A stretch of DNA of 64,000 nucleotides from Mesorhizobium australicum WSM2073 (lineage in GTDB: Bacteria; Pseudomonadota; Alphaproteobacteria; Rhizobiales; Rhizobiaceae): the NCBI RefSeq assembly GCF_000230995.2, contig NC_019973.1, positions 4,044,001 to 4,108,000 of the forward strand, written 5' to 3'. Shown here piece by piece: positions 9,341 to 18,569 of the stretch. Position 1 is the stretch's first letter; each line of letters begins with the position of its first letter. The notes below the pieces were generated by a model that ran no database searches, was not told the origin of the DNA, and saw only the letters and a list, made by a program, of their open reading frames with translations. The position numbers and the translations under genes were made by a program.

Positions 9341-10402
9341 ATGAAGATTGCCCATGTCGCACCACTCTACGAATCGGTGCCGCCACGACTTTACGGGGGT
9401 ACCGAGCGTATCATCTCGTATCTTACCGAAGCTCTCGTCGATCTCGGCCACGAGGTGACGTTGTTTGCCAGCGGCGACACGAAGAGCTCCGCCAAACTGG
9501 TGCCATGCCGCGAAAGGGCGCTTCGTCTCGATCCGCGTCCGCTGAAGTCCGAGATCGCGGCACATTTGTCGATGCTCGACGAAGTGCGCAAACGGGCCGA
9601 CGACTTCGACGTCGTGCATTTCCATCTGAGCCATTTCCTGCATTTCCCGTTTTTCCGTGATATGCCGCAGCGCACGGTGACAACGCCGCATGGCAGGCTA
9701 GATTACGCGGACCTCGCGCAAGCCTATGACCGGTTCCCGCGGTTCCCCATGATTTCCATATCCCGCAGCCAGCGGGCGCGGTTCGCATCCGCGAACTGGC
9801 TGGCGACGATCCATCACGGGCTGCCGCTTGACCTTTATGAGGCCGATTTCGAGGCCGGTTCGGACGGTACCTACCTGGCTTTTCTCGGCAGAATGTCACG
9901 CGACAAGCGGCCGGACCGGGCAATCGAGATTGCCCGCCGAACCGGCCTGAAACTGAAGCTCGCCGCCAAGGTGGGCGATGGCGACCGCGCCTATTTCGAG
10001 GAAGTCGTGCAGCCGCTGATCGATGGCGACCGGGTCGAGTATGTCGGCGAGATTGGTGAGGACCAGAAGGCCCGGTTTCTGGGCAATGCGGCCGCCTTGC
10101 TGTTTCCCATCGACTGGCCTGAACCCTTCGGGCTTGCGGTGATCGAGGCCATGGCGTGCGGAACCCCGGTCATGGCTTGGAGTTGCGGCGCTATGCCCGA
10201 GATCATCGATCATGGGGTCACCGGCTTTGTCGTCGAAACCATCGAAGATGCCGTCGCCTCGATGCCGGCTCTCCTGCAACTCGACAGGCGACGAATAAGA
10301 ACGGCCTTCGAAAGGCGGTTTTCGGCCGATAGAATGGCCAGGGATTATGTCGAGGCCTATTCGCGGCTGACCACCGGCCACGAAGAGAGCAGGGCCTCAT
10401 AG
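9341..10402 (+). CDS. Glycosyltransferase family 4 protein
   Basis: Cytoplasmic GT-B-fold retaining glycosyltransferase, 353 aa. The N-terminal acceptor domain begins MKIAHVAPLYESVPPRLYGGTERI with the glycine-rich loop usual for GT4. The donor domain contains LAFLGRMSRDKRPD and the E-x7-E signature EPFGLAVIEAMACGTPV followed by GAMPEIIDHGVTGF. The donor is probably a nucleotide sugar; the acceptor cannot be told. It is first in a run of five same-strand genes that includes a debranching-type hydrolase and OtsA/OtsB-like enzymes, so a role in glucan, glycogen-like or compatible-solute metabolism is the best inference. Confidence 0.9.
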   Translation: MKIAHVAPLYESVPPRLYGGTERIISYLTEALVDLGHEVTLFASGDTKSSAKLVPCRERALRLDPRPLKSEIAAHLSMLDEVRKRADDFDVVHFHLSHFLHFPFFRDMPQRTVTTPHGRLDYADLAQAYDRFPRFPMISISRSQRARFASANWLATIHHGLPLDLYEADFEAGSDGTYLAFLGRMSRDKRPDRAIEIARRTGLKLKLAAKVGDGDRAYFEEVVQPLIDGDRVEYVGEIGEDQKARFLGNAAALLFPIDWPEPFGLAVIEAMACGTPVMAWSCGAMPEIIDHGVTGFVVETIEDAVASMPALLQLDRRRIRTAFERRFSADRMARDYVEAYSRLTTGHEESRAS

Positions 10403-10441
10403 ATCTTCAACCCGTTCGGAAACCAGCACGGGACAATCTTC

Positions 10442-12610
10442 TTGACCATTACCCAACTCGACGAGCGCAAGCTCGATCCTGCGATAGCACTGGCTTCCCT
10501 GGACGAAACCGCGCCCAGGGAGCCGCATCGGCTTTACGCTCTCAAGCATGGCGATTGCTTTGCCGTCGCCGACGCCTATGGCGACATACGTGGCGCCGGC
10601 GACGGCTTCTTCCGCGACGACACGCGCGTGCTCTCCGAATTTCGCCTGACGGTTGGCGGGCGATCGTTGTCGCTGCTGGGCGCATCGCTCAGCCAGGACA
10701 ACGTCCTGTTCACCAGCAACCTGACCAATCTGCCGATCGAGAGCGCCGCGGGCCGCCAGATTCCGCAGGGCGCGATCCATATCGAGCGGGTCAGGCTTCT
10801 GTGGCAGGAAAGGCTATATGAACGCATCACGCTCTCGAACTATAGCCGGGAGCATTCGACGGTCTTGGTGTCACTGCGCTTCGGTGTTGATTTTCGCGAC
10901 ATGTTCGAAGTCCGGGGCTCGACCCGCTCCAAGCGCGGTACCGCGCACACGGCCGAGATCGACCAGAGTTCGGTCGTGCTCCGCTACGAAGGGCTGGACA
11001 AGGTCGTACGGACCTCGGCCATTTCGTTTTCACAGCCCCCGGATCAACTGACCTCCGAGCGGGCGGATTTCTTCATTGCCGTCACCAAGCGCAGCCGCCA
11101 GACGCTGTATGTGGAGGTGGGGAGCAAGACAACGGCCCGCCCGCAAAGTGAACGTTTCCGGGCCGCGGCGGCGCGCGCCCGTTTCGGCATGCGCGCCAAG
11201 CGCCGGCATGGGGCAACGCTGCACAGTTCAGGCCGCGTCTTCAATGATTGGATGGAACGGGCGCGTGCCGATGTGGCATTGCTCACCACGGAACTGGCGA
11301 CCGGGCCTTACCCATATGCCGGGATCCCGTGGTTCTCCACCGCCTTCGGCCGCGACGGTGTGATTTCAGCTCTGCAGATGCTTTGGCTCAATCCCGGCCT
11401 GGCTCGTGGCGTGCTTGCCTTTCTCGCCCAGCACCAGGCGACCGAAACCTCTCCCTTCAGCGATTCCGAGCCCGGCAAGATCATGCACGAGACCCGCAAG
11501 GGCGAGATGGCGGCGCTGAGCGAGTTGCCGTTCGGCCGCTACTATGGCGGCGTCGATACGACGCCCCTCTACATCCTTCTCGCCTGCGCCTATGCGGACC
11601 GCACGGGAGACACGGCTTTCATCGATGGCCTTTGGCCATCGCTGTGCGCCGCCGCCGAGTGGATCGAGACAGCGAGCCGTTCGACAGGGTTTCTTACCTA
11701 TCAGCGCGCCGCGGAATCCGGCCTTGCCAACCAGGGATGGAAGGACAGCTTCGATTCCGTCTTCCATGCCGACGGCCGCATTCCGAAAGGGCCGATCGCG
11801 CTGGTCGAGGTGCAGGGTTACGTGTTTGCAGCATTCCGGGGATTGGCAAAGCTGGCACGGCTGCGCGGCGAAGAGGAGCGGGCGGAGAATTGGGAGCTGC
11901 GCGCCGATGCCATTCGCCAACAAGTCGAACGCCATTTCTGGATCGAAGAGCTTGGCTACTATGCGCTGGCGATCGATGGCGACGGCCAACCCTGCAAGGT
12001 GCGCACGTCCAATGCTGGTCACCTGCTCTATGTCGGCCTTCCCAATCCGGATCGCGCACGCATGGTCGCCGACCAGCTGCTGTCGGCTTCGTTCCATTCC
12101 GGCTGGGGGCTGAGAACGCTGGCGGACGATGCGATCTTCTTCAATCCGATGTCCTATCATAACGGCTCCATCTGGCCGCACGACACCGCGATCTGCGCCG
12201 CCGGGCTGGCGCGATACGGCATCCGCGACAGCGTGGTGCGGTTGATGAGCGGGACCTTCGAATCCGCGGTTCATTTCAACATGCGGCTACCCGAACTGTT
12301 CTGCGGGTTCACGCGCTCGGCCGGCGAAGCGCCGATTGCCTATCCGGTGGCTTGCCTGCCGCAGGCCTGGTCCGCGGGCTCCGCCTTCATGCTCATGCAG
12401 GCCTGCCTCGGCCTACAGATCGACGGTTGGACGAACGAAATTCACGTGACCCGGCCGCACTTGCCGATCGGCATCGACAATCTTGTCATTCGCCATCTCT
12501 CGGTGGGACATGTGGCGGTGGACCTGACGTTTCAGCGCGTGGGGGATCGTGTCGGTGCCTTCCTTGCGGATGCGCATGAAGGATTGGTGCCACTGGTGGT
12601 CAAGAGCTGA
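10442..12610 (+). CDS. Amylo-alpha-1,6-glucosidase / glycogen debranching-type protein
   Basis: 722 aa without signal peptide, so probably cytoplasmic. The N-terminal beta-rich domain (about 30-230; YALKHGDCFAVADAYGDIRGAGDGFFRDDTR) corresponds to the GDE_N_bis type, and the C-terminal (alpha/alpha)6 domain carries PWFSTAFGRDGVISALQML and NGSIWPHDTAICAAGL, typical of amylo-alpha-1,6-glucosidase-like proteins. The assigned start is a TTG at 10442, 39 bases after the GT4 stop, without an impressive ribosome site; the true start may differ by some codons. Its substrate may be glycogen or another alpha-glucoside; bacterial members of this family are poorly characterised. Confidence 0.88.
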   Translation: MTITQLDERKLDPAIALASLDETAPREPHRLYALKHGDCFAVADAYGDIRGAGDGFFRDDTRVLSEFRLTVGGRSLSLLGASLSQDNVLFTSNLTNLPIESAAGRQIPQGAIHIERVRLLWQERLYERITLSNYSREHSTVLVSLRFGVDFRDMFEVRGSTRSKRGTAHTAEIDQSSVVLRYEGLDKVVRTSAISFSQPPDQLTSERADFFIAVTKRSRQTLYVEVGSKTTARPQSERFRAAAARARFGMRAKRRHGATLHSSGRVFNDWMERARADVALLTTELATGPYPYAGIPWFSTAFGRDGVISALQMLWLNPGLARGVLAFLAQHQATETSPFSDSEPGKIMHETRKGEMAALSELPFGRYYGGVDTTPLYILLACAYADRTGDTAFIDGLWPSLCAAAEWIETASRSTGFLTYQRAAESGLANQGWKDSFDSVFHADGRIPKGPIALVEVQGYVFAAFRGLAKLARLRGEEERAENWELRADAIRQQVERHFWIEELGYYALAIDGDGQPCKVRTSNAGHLLYVGLPNPDRARMVADQLLSASFHSGWGLRTLADDAIFFNPMSYHNGSIWPHDTAICAAGLARYGIRDSVVRLMSGTFESAVHFNMRLPELFCGFTRSAGEAPIAYPVACLPQAWSAGSAFMLMQACLGLQIDGWTNEIHVTRPHLPIGIDNLVIRHLSVGHVAVDLTFQRVGDRVGAFLADAHEGLVPLVVKS

Positions 12611-12616
12611 AAAATC

Positions 12617-12642
12617 GGAACCAACACCGGGTGCGGAACGTT
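12617..12642 (+). promoter_or_regulatory. EcfG (general stress sigma) promoter of otsA
   Basis: GGAAC, 17-base spacer, CGTT: a perfect EcfG consensus match placed right after the debranching-type gene stop and 75 bases ahead of the otsA ATG. It gives otsA-otsB a stress-inducible start of their own inside the longer cluster. Trehalose genes are known EcfG targets in several alphaproteobacteria. Confidence 0.78.
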
Positions 12643-12717
12643 GGATCAGCACGCCAAGGATGCTGGAGTTCCTGTCGGTGGATCTGCCGCGTCCCATTGA
12701 AAGGTAATCAATTCGAA

Positions 12718-14493
12718 ATGCCCGACAACAGTTCGTACCTGGTCGTACCCTCGGCCGCACTGTGGCTCTTCGTTCTCGTAATTGTCGGCATCTCATGCGT
12801 CGCGCTCGCGGTGGTGCTGTCACGGGCGCGCCGGGCCAGAAACATGAAGCTCGCCCGTCTCGAAGCAGGATCCGTTCGCAGCCCATTGCCGGAGTTCGAA
12901 AAGAACGGGCAATCCGCGGCCGCCGCCCTCGTCCAATGGTCGCCGGAAACGTTGCGTCACATTCTGGCGAAGGAACTTCCCGATGCACAGGTGATCGTGG
13001 TGTCAAATCGCGAACCCTACATCCATAACCGCAACGGCGACGGCATCCAGCTGGTCGTACCCGCCAGCGGGCTGGTCTCCGCCCTGGAGCCGATCACGCG
13101 CGCCTGTGCGGGCACATGGATCGCCTATGGCGGCGGTTCGGCCGATGCGCTGGTGGTGGACGAAAACGACCGCGTCGAAGTGCCGCCGGAAAACCCTTCC
13201 TATACGTTGCGCCGTGTCTGGCTGAGCGAGGAAGAACAGCAAGGCTATTATCTCGGCTTTGCCAATGAGGGGCTTTGGCCGCTGTGCCACATAGCCTTCA
13301 CCCGACCGATATTCCGTGCTTCCGACTGGGAGGCCTACGAGGCGGTTAACCGCAAATTCGCCGACACCGTCGTCGCGGAGGCACGCAACGAGCGGCCCAT
13401 CGTGCTTGTCCAGGACTACCATTTCGCCCTGTTGCCGCGGATGATCCGGGAGCGCCTGCCGGAAGCCATCATCATCACCTTCTGGCACATTCCATGGCCG
13501 AATTCCGAGGTATTCAGCATCTGCCCATGGCGCGAGAAGATCCTAGAAGGATTGCTGGGCAGTTCGATCGTCGGCTTTCACACCCAGTTCCATTGCAACA
13601 ACTTCATCGACAGCGTCGACCGCTTCCTGGAGAGCAGGATCGAGCGCGAGGATTCCGCCATCTCCTATGGCGGCCAGATCAGCCTGGTTCACGCGTATCC
13701 AATTTCAATCGAATGGGAGCCGGCTCGACAGGCCCAGCTGCCCGACGTGGCGCAATGCCGGCGGCATGTTCGTGAAAAGTTCGGGCTGGCGGACGATGTC
13801 AGGCTGTGTGTCGGCGTCGAACGTCTCGACTACACCAAGGGCATCCTCGATCGCTTTACCGCACTCGACGAGCTGCTGAGGCTCCATCCGGAATGGATTG
13901 GCAAGGTCGCCTTCCTGCAGATCGCGGCACCCAGTCGCGGCACCTTGCCCGCATACCAACAGTTGCATGAAGAGTGTCTGCGTCAAGCCGAGGATCTCAA
14001 CCGGCGCTATGGCCGCGACGGCTACACTCCCGTCCTGATGGTCACGGAACATCATTCGCAGGAACAGGTCTACGAAATTTACCGGGCCGCCGACGTTTGC
14101 TTGGTCACGAGCCTGCATGACGGCATGAACCTGGTGGCCAAGGAGTTCGTCGCGGCGCGCAATGACGAACAGGGGGTCCTGCTGCTCAGCATGTTCGCCG
14201 GCGCTTCCAAGGAATTGCTGGAAGCGCTGATCGTCAATCCCTACGACGCCACAATGATGGGCGACGCCTTGTTGCAGGCTTTGACGATGTCGTCGGAAGA
14301 GCAGCGGCAGCGCATGCAAAGGATGCGTGAGGTCGTTCGCGACAATAATGTCTACCGGTGGGCAGGCAGCATGCTTCTCGATGCCGCGCGCCTGCGCAAA
14401 CGCGTTGCGGTCGATCGCGCCGTCGGCGCCGCCCCGACCTCATCGGGCAACGTGATCTCGCTGCTCGATCGCAGACGGGTGGCGGCGCTGTGA
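12718..14493 (+). CDS. otsA: Membrane-anchored GT20 glycosyltransferase, trehalose-6-phosphate synthase type
   Basis: 591 aa. A transmembrane helix at about 12-34 is followed by [10 protein letters not shown], which by the positive-inside rule puts the catalytic part in the cytoplasm. GT20 motifs: [11 protein letters not shown] (94-104), [22 protein letters not shown] (255-266), [21 protein letters not shown] (368-377) and [11 protein letters not shown] (467-477). In place of the classical OtsA loop GGLAVG it has [11 protein letters not shown] (115-125), so the acceptor may not be glucose 6-phosphate. The expected reaction is transfer from a nucleotide sugar to a sugar phosphate. The start at 12718 is chosen because longer versions would begin inside the EcfG promoter. 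Confidence 0.87.
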   Translation: MPDNSSYLVVPSAALWLFVLVIVGISCVALAVVLSRARRARNMKLARLEAGSVRSPLPEFEKNGQSAAAALVQWSPETLRHILAKELPDAQVIVVSNREPYIHNRNGDGIQLVVPASGLVSALEPITRACAGTWIAYGGGSADALVVDENDRVEVPPENPSYTLRRVWLSEEEQQGYYLGFANEGLWPLCHIAFTRPIFRASDWEAYEAVNRKFADTVVAEARNERPIVLVQDYHFALLPRMIRERLPEAIIITFWHIPWPNSEVFSICPWREKILEGLLGSSIVGFHTQFHCNNFIDSVDRFLESRIEREDSAISYGGQISLVHAYPISIEWEPARQAQLPDVAQCRRHVREKFGLADDVRLCVGVERLDYTKGILDRFTALDELLRLHPEWIGKVAFLQIAAPSRGTLPAYQQLHEECLRQAEDLNRRYGRDGYTPVLMVTEHHSQEQVYEIYRAADVCLVTSLHDGMNLVAKEFVAARNDEQGVLLLSMFAGASKELLEALIVNPYDATMMGDALLQALTMSSEEQRQRMQRMREVVRDNNVYRWAGSMLLDAARLRKRVAVDRAVGAAPTSSGNVISLLDRRRVAAL

Positions 14494-15293
14494 TGTCGCT
14501 TCTGCCAAAGCTGCCCGCGCCTGAGCTCCCAACAGGGCCGTGGGCCTTGTTCCTGGACATTGACGGCACGCTTCTCGAACACGCCGCGCATCCCGATGCG
14601 GTGGTTGTCGGCGATGAATTGCGTACGCTGCTGGCGAGGCTCGAATTGCAATTGGATGGAGCTCTGGCGTTCATCACGGGACGATCGATCGCCGCGGTCG
14701 ACCATCTTTTCCAGCCGCTCAGATTGCGCGCCGCCGGGCTGTATGGGCTTGAGCACAGGCTCATCCGCGACGGCCCGGTCGAGGCAGCGGGAGAGCCGGC
14801 CGACATTGCGGCACTTGCCGAGGAAATCGAAGCGGAGCTGGGCAGTTCGGACGTTTATATCGAGCGCAAGGGACCGATCCTGGCAGTCCACACGCGCGCG
14901 GCACCGCAACTGTTGCAGCGCGCGACGCAACTGGTCGAACAGGCGTTGGGCAGGTTGCCTACGGGATATCGGGTGCTGGCCGGCAATGCCGGCGTTGAAT
15001 TGATGCCGCTGGAGGCAGCAAAGGGAGCGGCCATCAGGCGCTTTCTGGATCTGCCGGCTTTCGAGGGGCGGCGGCCGGTGTTTCTGGGCGACGACACATC
15101 CGACGAAAATGGTTTCGAGGCCGTGAACGAGATGGACGGCATGTCGATCCGCATCAAACCGCACGGACCGACAGCGGCGCGCCATGTGCTTGCCGACGTC
15201 GGGGAGGCTTTGGCTTGGCTGGGTGCGGTGAGCCAGCGTAATTTGGGTGGATCGACCGGCCTGGTCCATCCCTTCAATCGAAGGAGTCCGTGA
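14493..15293 (+). CDS. otsB: Trehalose-6-phosphate phosphatase type HAD hydrolase
   Basis: 266 aa HAD phosphatase of the OtsB family. The nucleophile motif LFLDIDGTLLE is at about residues 17-27, the second motif FITGRS follows, and the C-terminal motif FLGDDTSDENGFEAVN carries the Mg-binding aspartates. It should remove the phosphate from the product of the preceding GT20 enzyme. The ATG at 14493 shares one base with the otsA stop (TGATG), so the pair is translationally coupled. Its own stop overlaps the start of the small downstream gene. Confidence 0.92.
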   Translation: MSLLPKLPAPELPTGPWALFLDIDGTLLEHAAHPDAVVVGDELRTLLARLELQLDGALAFITGRSIAAVDHLFQPLRLRAAGLYGLEHRLIRDGPVEAAGEPADIAALAEEIEAELGSSDVYIERKGPILAVHTRAAPQLLQRATQLVEQALGRLPTGYRVLAGNAGVELMPLEAAKGAAIRRFLDLPAFEGRRPVFLGDDTSDENGFEAVNEMDGMSIRIKPHGPTAARHVLADVGEALAWLGAVSQRNLGGSTGLVHPFNRRSP

Positions 15294-15505
15294 TGACCCA
15301 ATTCACCAGTCTCATCTTGGAGATCATGCCTGCTTGGCTACGCCGGCGGTCGCTGCCGAATACGCACGAGACCCAGCCGAGTTTCGATCCGTCGCGCCCG
15401 CAGGACGCGGATGAGGTCTGGCGCCAGTTTGTTCAAAAGGATCTCTTTGACGCCAACATGCAGGATTACGACGAGACCGGAGATAGAAAGACCAGCCGCC
15501 ACTGA
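15293..15505 (+). CDS. Small hypothetical protein coupled to otsB
   Basis: 70-aa frame whose ATG overlaps the otsB TGA (ATGA-type, 15291-15295); a GTG three bases earlier is also possible. GAAGGAGT lies upstream. The N-terminus (FTSLILEIMPAWLRRR) is amphipathic, and the rest is polar and acidic with DADEVWRQFVQKDLFDANMQDYDE. No family recognised. The overlap and ribosome site favour a real gene, and the position suggests a role connected to the OtsA/OtsB pair, but nothing more can be said. Confidence 0.55.
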   Translation: MTQFTSLILEIMPAWLRRRSLPNTHETQPSFDPSRPQDADEVWRQFVQKDLFDANMQDYDETGDRKTSRH

Positions 15506-15511
15506 GGGCGG

Positions 15512-16645
15512 TCAGCCTTCCCCGAAAACAAGCGAAACATTTCCACCGGCGTGACGCTCGAGGCGGCCGGCAAGGTCGAGTTCAAGCAGCACCATGAAGA
15601 CCTGGGCGGGATGCAGGCCGGTGTGGCGGATGATCTCGTCGATCGGCACCGGTGTCGGCCCCAGCGCCTCGATCACCTTGGCCCGGTCGCTCTCCCCTGG
15701 TGGCGGTGTGGCCGAAAAGTCGGGCGGGTCCTCAAACGGCGGCAGATCAGGCGCCCGCATGCCGGTCAGCGGAAGGATCGCCCTGGAAATGTCCGAAGCT
15801 TCGGTGACCAGCGTGGCGCCGTCCTTGAGCAGACCGTTGGTACCGGCCGCGCGCGGATCGAGCGGGGAGCCGGGTACCGCAAAGACCAACCGGCCCATCT
15901 CGCCGGCAAGCCTGGCGCTGATCAGCGAGCCTGAGCGCTGTGCTGCCTCGACCACCACCAGCCCAAGAGCGGCGCCCGCGACAAGGCGGTTGCGGCGCGG
16001 GAAATCCTGGGCACGCGGCTGCCAGCCGAACGGCATTTCCGAGATGATGGCGCCACGCTCCGCAATGTCATCGCACAGACCGGCATTTTCGGGCGGGTAG
16101 GGCAGGTCGAGCCCACCGGCGAGCACGCCGACCGTACCGGTCAAGAGACTGCCCTGATGCGCCGCCGTGTCGATGCCACGTGCCAGGCCGGAGACGATGC
16201 CGTAGCCGTCTCGTCCGAGATCGGCTGCCAGCATGCGCGCCATCTTGATGCCGGCAAGCGATGCGTTGCGGGCGCCGACTATCGCGACACCCGGCAACCG
16301 GAACACCGCGGCATTGCCCCTGACCGCCAGCATCGGCGGCGGATTGTCCATGCTGCGCAACAGCGGCGGATAGTCCGCCTCCCCAATACCGACAAAGCGT
16401 GCTCCAACTCGCCGCGCGGCCTCCATCTCGGCCTCGGCCTCGGCAAGGGAAGGAATGCGCACGATCCGGTTGGCGCCGCCGGAAATCATCAGTTCCGGCA
16501 GCATTTCCAACGCGACTTCGGCCGAACCGAAACGGTTGATCAGGTCGCGAAAGGAGGCAGGGCCGACATTCTGGGTGCGGATCAGCCGCAGCCAGCTCAG
16601 CCGCTGGCGATCGGTGAGACGCGGCCCGGCGGCCGGTTCGCTCAC
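15512..16645 (-). CDS. dprA: DNA-processing protein DprA
   Basis: 377 aa. The Rossmann-like DprA domain holds [35 protein letters not shown] and [23 protein letters not shown], and a C-terminal winged-helix (DprA_WH-like) covers about the last 65 residues ([19 protein letters not shown]...). DprA loads RecA on incoming single-stranded DNA during transformation. The GTG start at 16645 overlaps the plsY stop (GTGA). The open frame continues upstream to 16942 inside plsY, but that part is not DprA-like. Note that comEC, another uptake gene, is also in this window. Confidence 0.95.
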   Translation of the reverse strand: MSEPAAGPRLTDRQRLSWLRLIRTQNVGPASFRDLINRFGSAEVALEMLPELMISGGANRIVRIPSLAEAEAEMEAARRVGARFVGIGEADYPPLLRSMDNPPPMLAVRGNAAVFRLPGVAIVGARNASLAGIKMARMLAADLGRDGYGIVSGLARGIDTAAHQGSLLTGTVGVLAGGLDLPYPPENAGLCDDIAERGAIISEMPFGWQPRAQDFPRRNRLVAGAALGLVVVEAAQRSGSLISARLAGEMGRLVFAVPGSPLDPRAAGTNGLLKDGATLVTEASDISRAILPLTGMRAPDLPPFEDPPDFSATPPPGESDRAKVIEALGPTPVPIDEIIRHTGLHPAQVFMVLLELDLAGRLERHAGGNVSLVFGEG

Positions 16646-17229
16646 CCCTTGGCTCCGATCTTGCCTTCGGAGCCGGCAATCAGTCGCGAAATGTTTTCTC
16701 GGTGCTTGATGAACACAATGATGCTCATCACCACGAACAGAATGGCTATCTGCGGCGTGCTCAGGAAATAAAGCGCGATCGGTACCACCACGGCAGCAGC
16801 CAGCGCCGCCAGCGATGAGTAGCGGAAGAGGAAAGCCATCACCAACCATACGACAGCGAAGATCAATGCGACTTGCCAGGCAAGGCCGACCAGCACGCCG
16901 AGATAAGTGGCGACGCCCTTGCCACCCTTGAAGCCGAGCCATGCCGGGAACAGGTGGCCCAGAAAGGCGCCGAGACCAGCCCAGATCGCGGCTTCAGGCG
17001 CGAAATGGCTTGCTATCAGCACGGCGGCCGTGCCTTTCAGCACATCGAGCAGCAAAGTCGCGGCGGCAAGCCCCTTGTTGCCGGTGCGCAGCACATTGGT
17101 GGCGCCGATATTGCCTGAACCGATCTTGCGCACATCGCCAAGGCCGGCCGCGCGGGTAAGCAGCAGGCCGAACGGAATCGAGCCCAGCAGATAGCCGAAC
17201 ACCAGCGCCAGGATTGGGCCGTAAGTCAT
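16642..17229 (-). CDS. plsY: Glycerol-3-phosphate acyltransferase PlsY
   Basis: Integral membrane enzyme, 195 aa with about five helices, transferring an acyl group from acyl phosphate to sn-glycerol 3-phosphate in the first step of phospholipid synthesis. Family motifs: [24 protein letters not shown] and [14 protein letters not shown]. It lies 53 bases after pyrC' and shares its stop with the dprA start, so it belongs to the pyrB-pyrC'-plsY-dprA transcription unit. Confidence 0.95.
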   Translation of the reverse strand: MTYGPILALVFGYLLGSIPFGLLLTRAAGLGDVRKIGSGNIGATNVLRTGNKGLAAATLLLDVLKGTAAVLIASHFAPEAAIWAGLGAFLGHLFPAWLGFKGGKGVATYLGVLVGLAWQVALIFAVVWLVMAFLFRYSSLAALAAAVVVPIALYFLSTPQIAILFVVMSIIVFIKHRENISRLIAGSEGKIGAKG

Positions 17230-17282
17230 TGTTCCCCCCGCGTTCCCCCAACCATGCCTGAAGTCGCATGGCTACCGCCGGC

Positions 17283-18569
17283 TCAGGCAGAAAATATTGT
17301 GCGGCCCGCCACCAGCGTTTGCAAGACCTTGCCTTGCAGCCGTGCGCCTTCGAAGCAGGTGTTTTTCGAGCGCGAGCGGATACCGCTTTCGCTGACTATC
17401 CAGGGTTCATCGAGGTCGACAAGCGCGAGATCGGCGACGGCGCCTGGCTTCAGCGTGCCGCCGGCCAATCCAAACAACCTCGCCGGCGCGGTGGACAAGG
17501 TTTCGATCAGCCTGAGCAGGGGCACGTCGCCATTGTGGTAGAGGCGCAAGGCCGCGCCCAGCAGGGTTTCGAGGCCAATGGCACCGGCCGCGGCGTCGGC
17601 GAAGGGCAGGCGCTTGGTATCGACGTCCTGCGGATCGTGCGAGGAGACGATGACATCGACCGTTCCGTCCTTGACCGCATCGATCATCGCCAACCGGTCC
17701 TCCTCGGCCCGCAGCGGCGGCGTCAGGCGGAAGAAGGTGCGGTACTCGCCAACGTCGTTTTCATTGAGAGACAGATTGTGGATCGACACGCCCGATGTCA
17801 CTGCCGCGCCGTCGGCCTTCGCACGCGCCACGGCGCTTGCCGCCATTGCCGTCGAGATCTTCGCGGCGTGGTACGAACCTTGCGTCAGCTGCGCCAGCGC
17901 GAGGTCACGCTCGAGCGGGATGGATTCGGCTTCACGTGGAATGCCGGAGAGGCCGAGCCAACTGGCATACAGGCCTTCGTTCATGACGCCCGACGACCCA
18001 AGATCGGCATCCTGCGTTTCATGGACGATGGTGGCGCCGAAATCGCGCGCATAGGTTAGCGCGCGACGCATCACCAGCGCGCTCGATATGGTATGCCTGC
18101 CATCGGTGAAGGCGACCGCACCCGCCTCGCGCAGCAGGCCGAACTCCGTCATTTCGCGTCCGTGGAGGCCCTTGGTGATGGCGGCGGCCGGAAAGATATT
18201 GACGACGGCCGTGTCCTTGGCGGTGCGCAGCACGAATTCGACCAGCGCCACATTGTCGATCACCGGATCGGTGTCTGGCATCATCACGATGGACGTGACG
18301 CCGCCGGCCGCTGCGGCGACACTTGCCGAAGCGATGGTTTCGCGATGTTCGGCGCCGGGCTCGCCGATGAAGACCCGGCCGTCGATCAGGCCGGGGATGA
18401 TCGCCTTGCCGCTGCAGTCGATCGCCGTAGCGCCGTCGGGGACGCCCTGGTTCAGCGCCGCCTTGCCCGCGGCAACGATTTTCCTACCTTCGACTATGAC
18501 GGAGCCGACTTCATCAAGGCCGCGTGACGGGTCGACGATGCGGGCGCGTTCAAAGACCGTGATGCTCAT
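17283..18569 (-). CDS. pyrC: Dihydroorotase-like protein PyrC', probably non-catalytic
   Basis: 428 aa amidohydrolase of the class I dihydroorotase family. The metal-binding motif DxHxH is not present: at residues 63-67 the sequence is DGRVF, so both histidines are lost, and the usual TDHAPH is SSHDPQ. The EPG, MPDT and AGAIGLET landmarks that give the fold remain. The ATG overlaps the pyrB stop (ATGA). In Pseudomonas a similar inactive PyrC' is needed to assemble active aspartate transcarbamoylase, and the same structural role is the likely one here. A catalytic dihydroorotase must then be encoded elsewhere. Confidence 0.9.
   Translation of the reverse strand: MSITVFERARIVDPSRGLDEVGSVIVEGRKIVAAGKAALNQGVPDGATAIDCSGKAIIPGLIDGRVFIGEPGAEHRETIASASVAAAAGGVTSIVMMPDTDPVIDNVALVEFVLRTAKDTAVVNIFPAAAITKGLHGREMTEFGLLREAGAVAFTDGRHTISSALVMRRALTYARDFGATIVHETQDADLGSSGVMNEGLYASWLGLSGIPREAESIPLERDLALAQLTQGSYHAAKISTAMAASAVARAKADGAAVTSGVSIHNLSLNENDVGEYRTFFRLTPPLRAEEDRLAMIDAVKDGTVDVIVSSHDPQDVDTKRLPFADAAAGAIGLETLLGAALRLYHNGDVPLLRLIETLSTAPARLFGLAGGTLKPGAVADLALVDLDEPWIVSESGIRSRSKNTCFEGARLQGKVLQTLVAGRTIFSA

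Noticed and set aside
10442..12610. Trehalose or maltooligosyl trehalose hydrolase (TreZ/TreY) identity for the 722-aa protein
   Set aside because: It lacks GH13 motifs and shows the amylo-alpha-1,6-glucosidase type PWFSTAFGRDG region.
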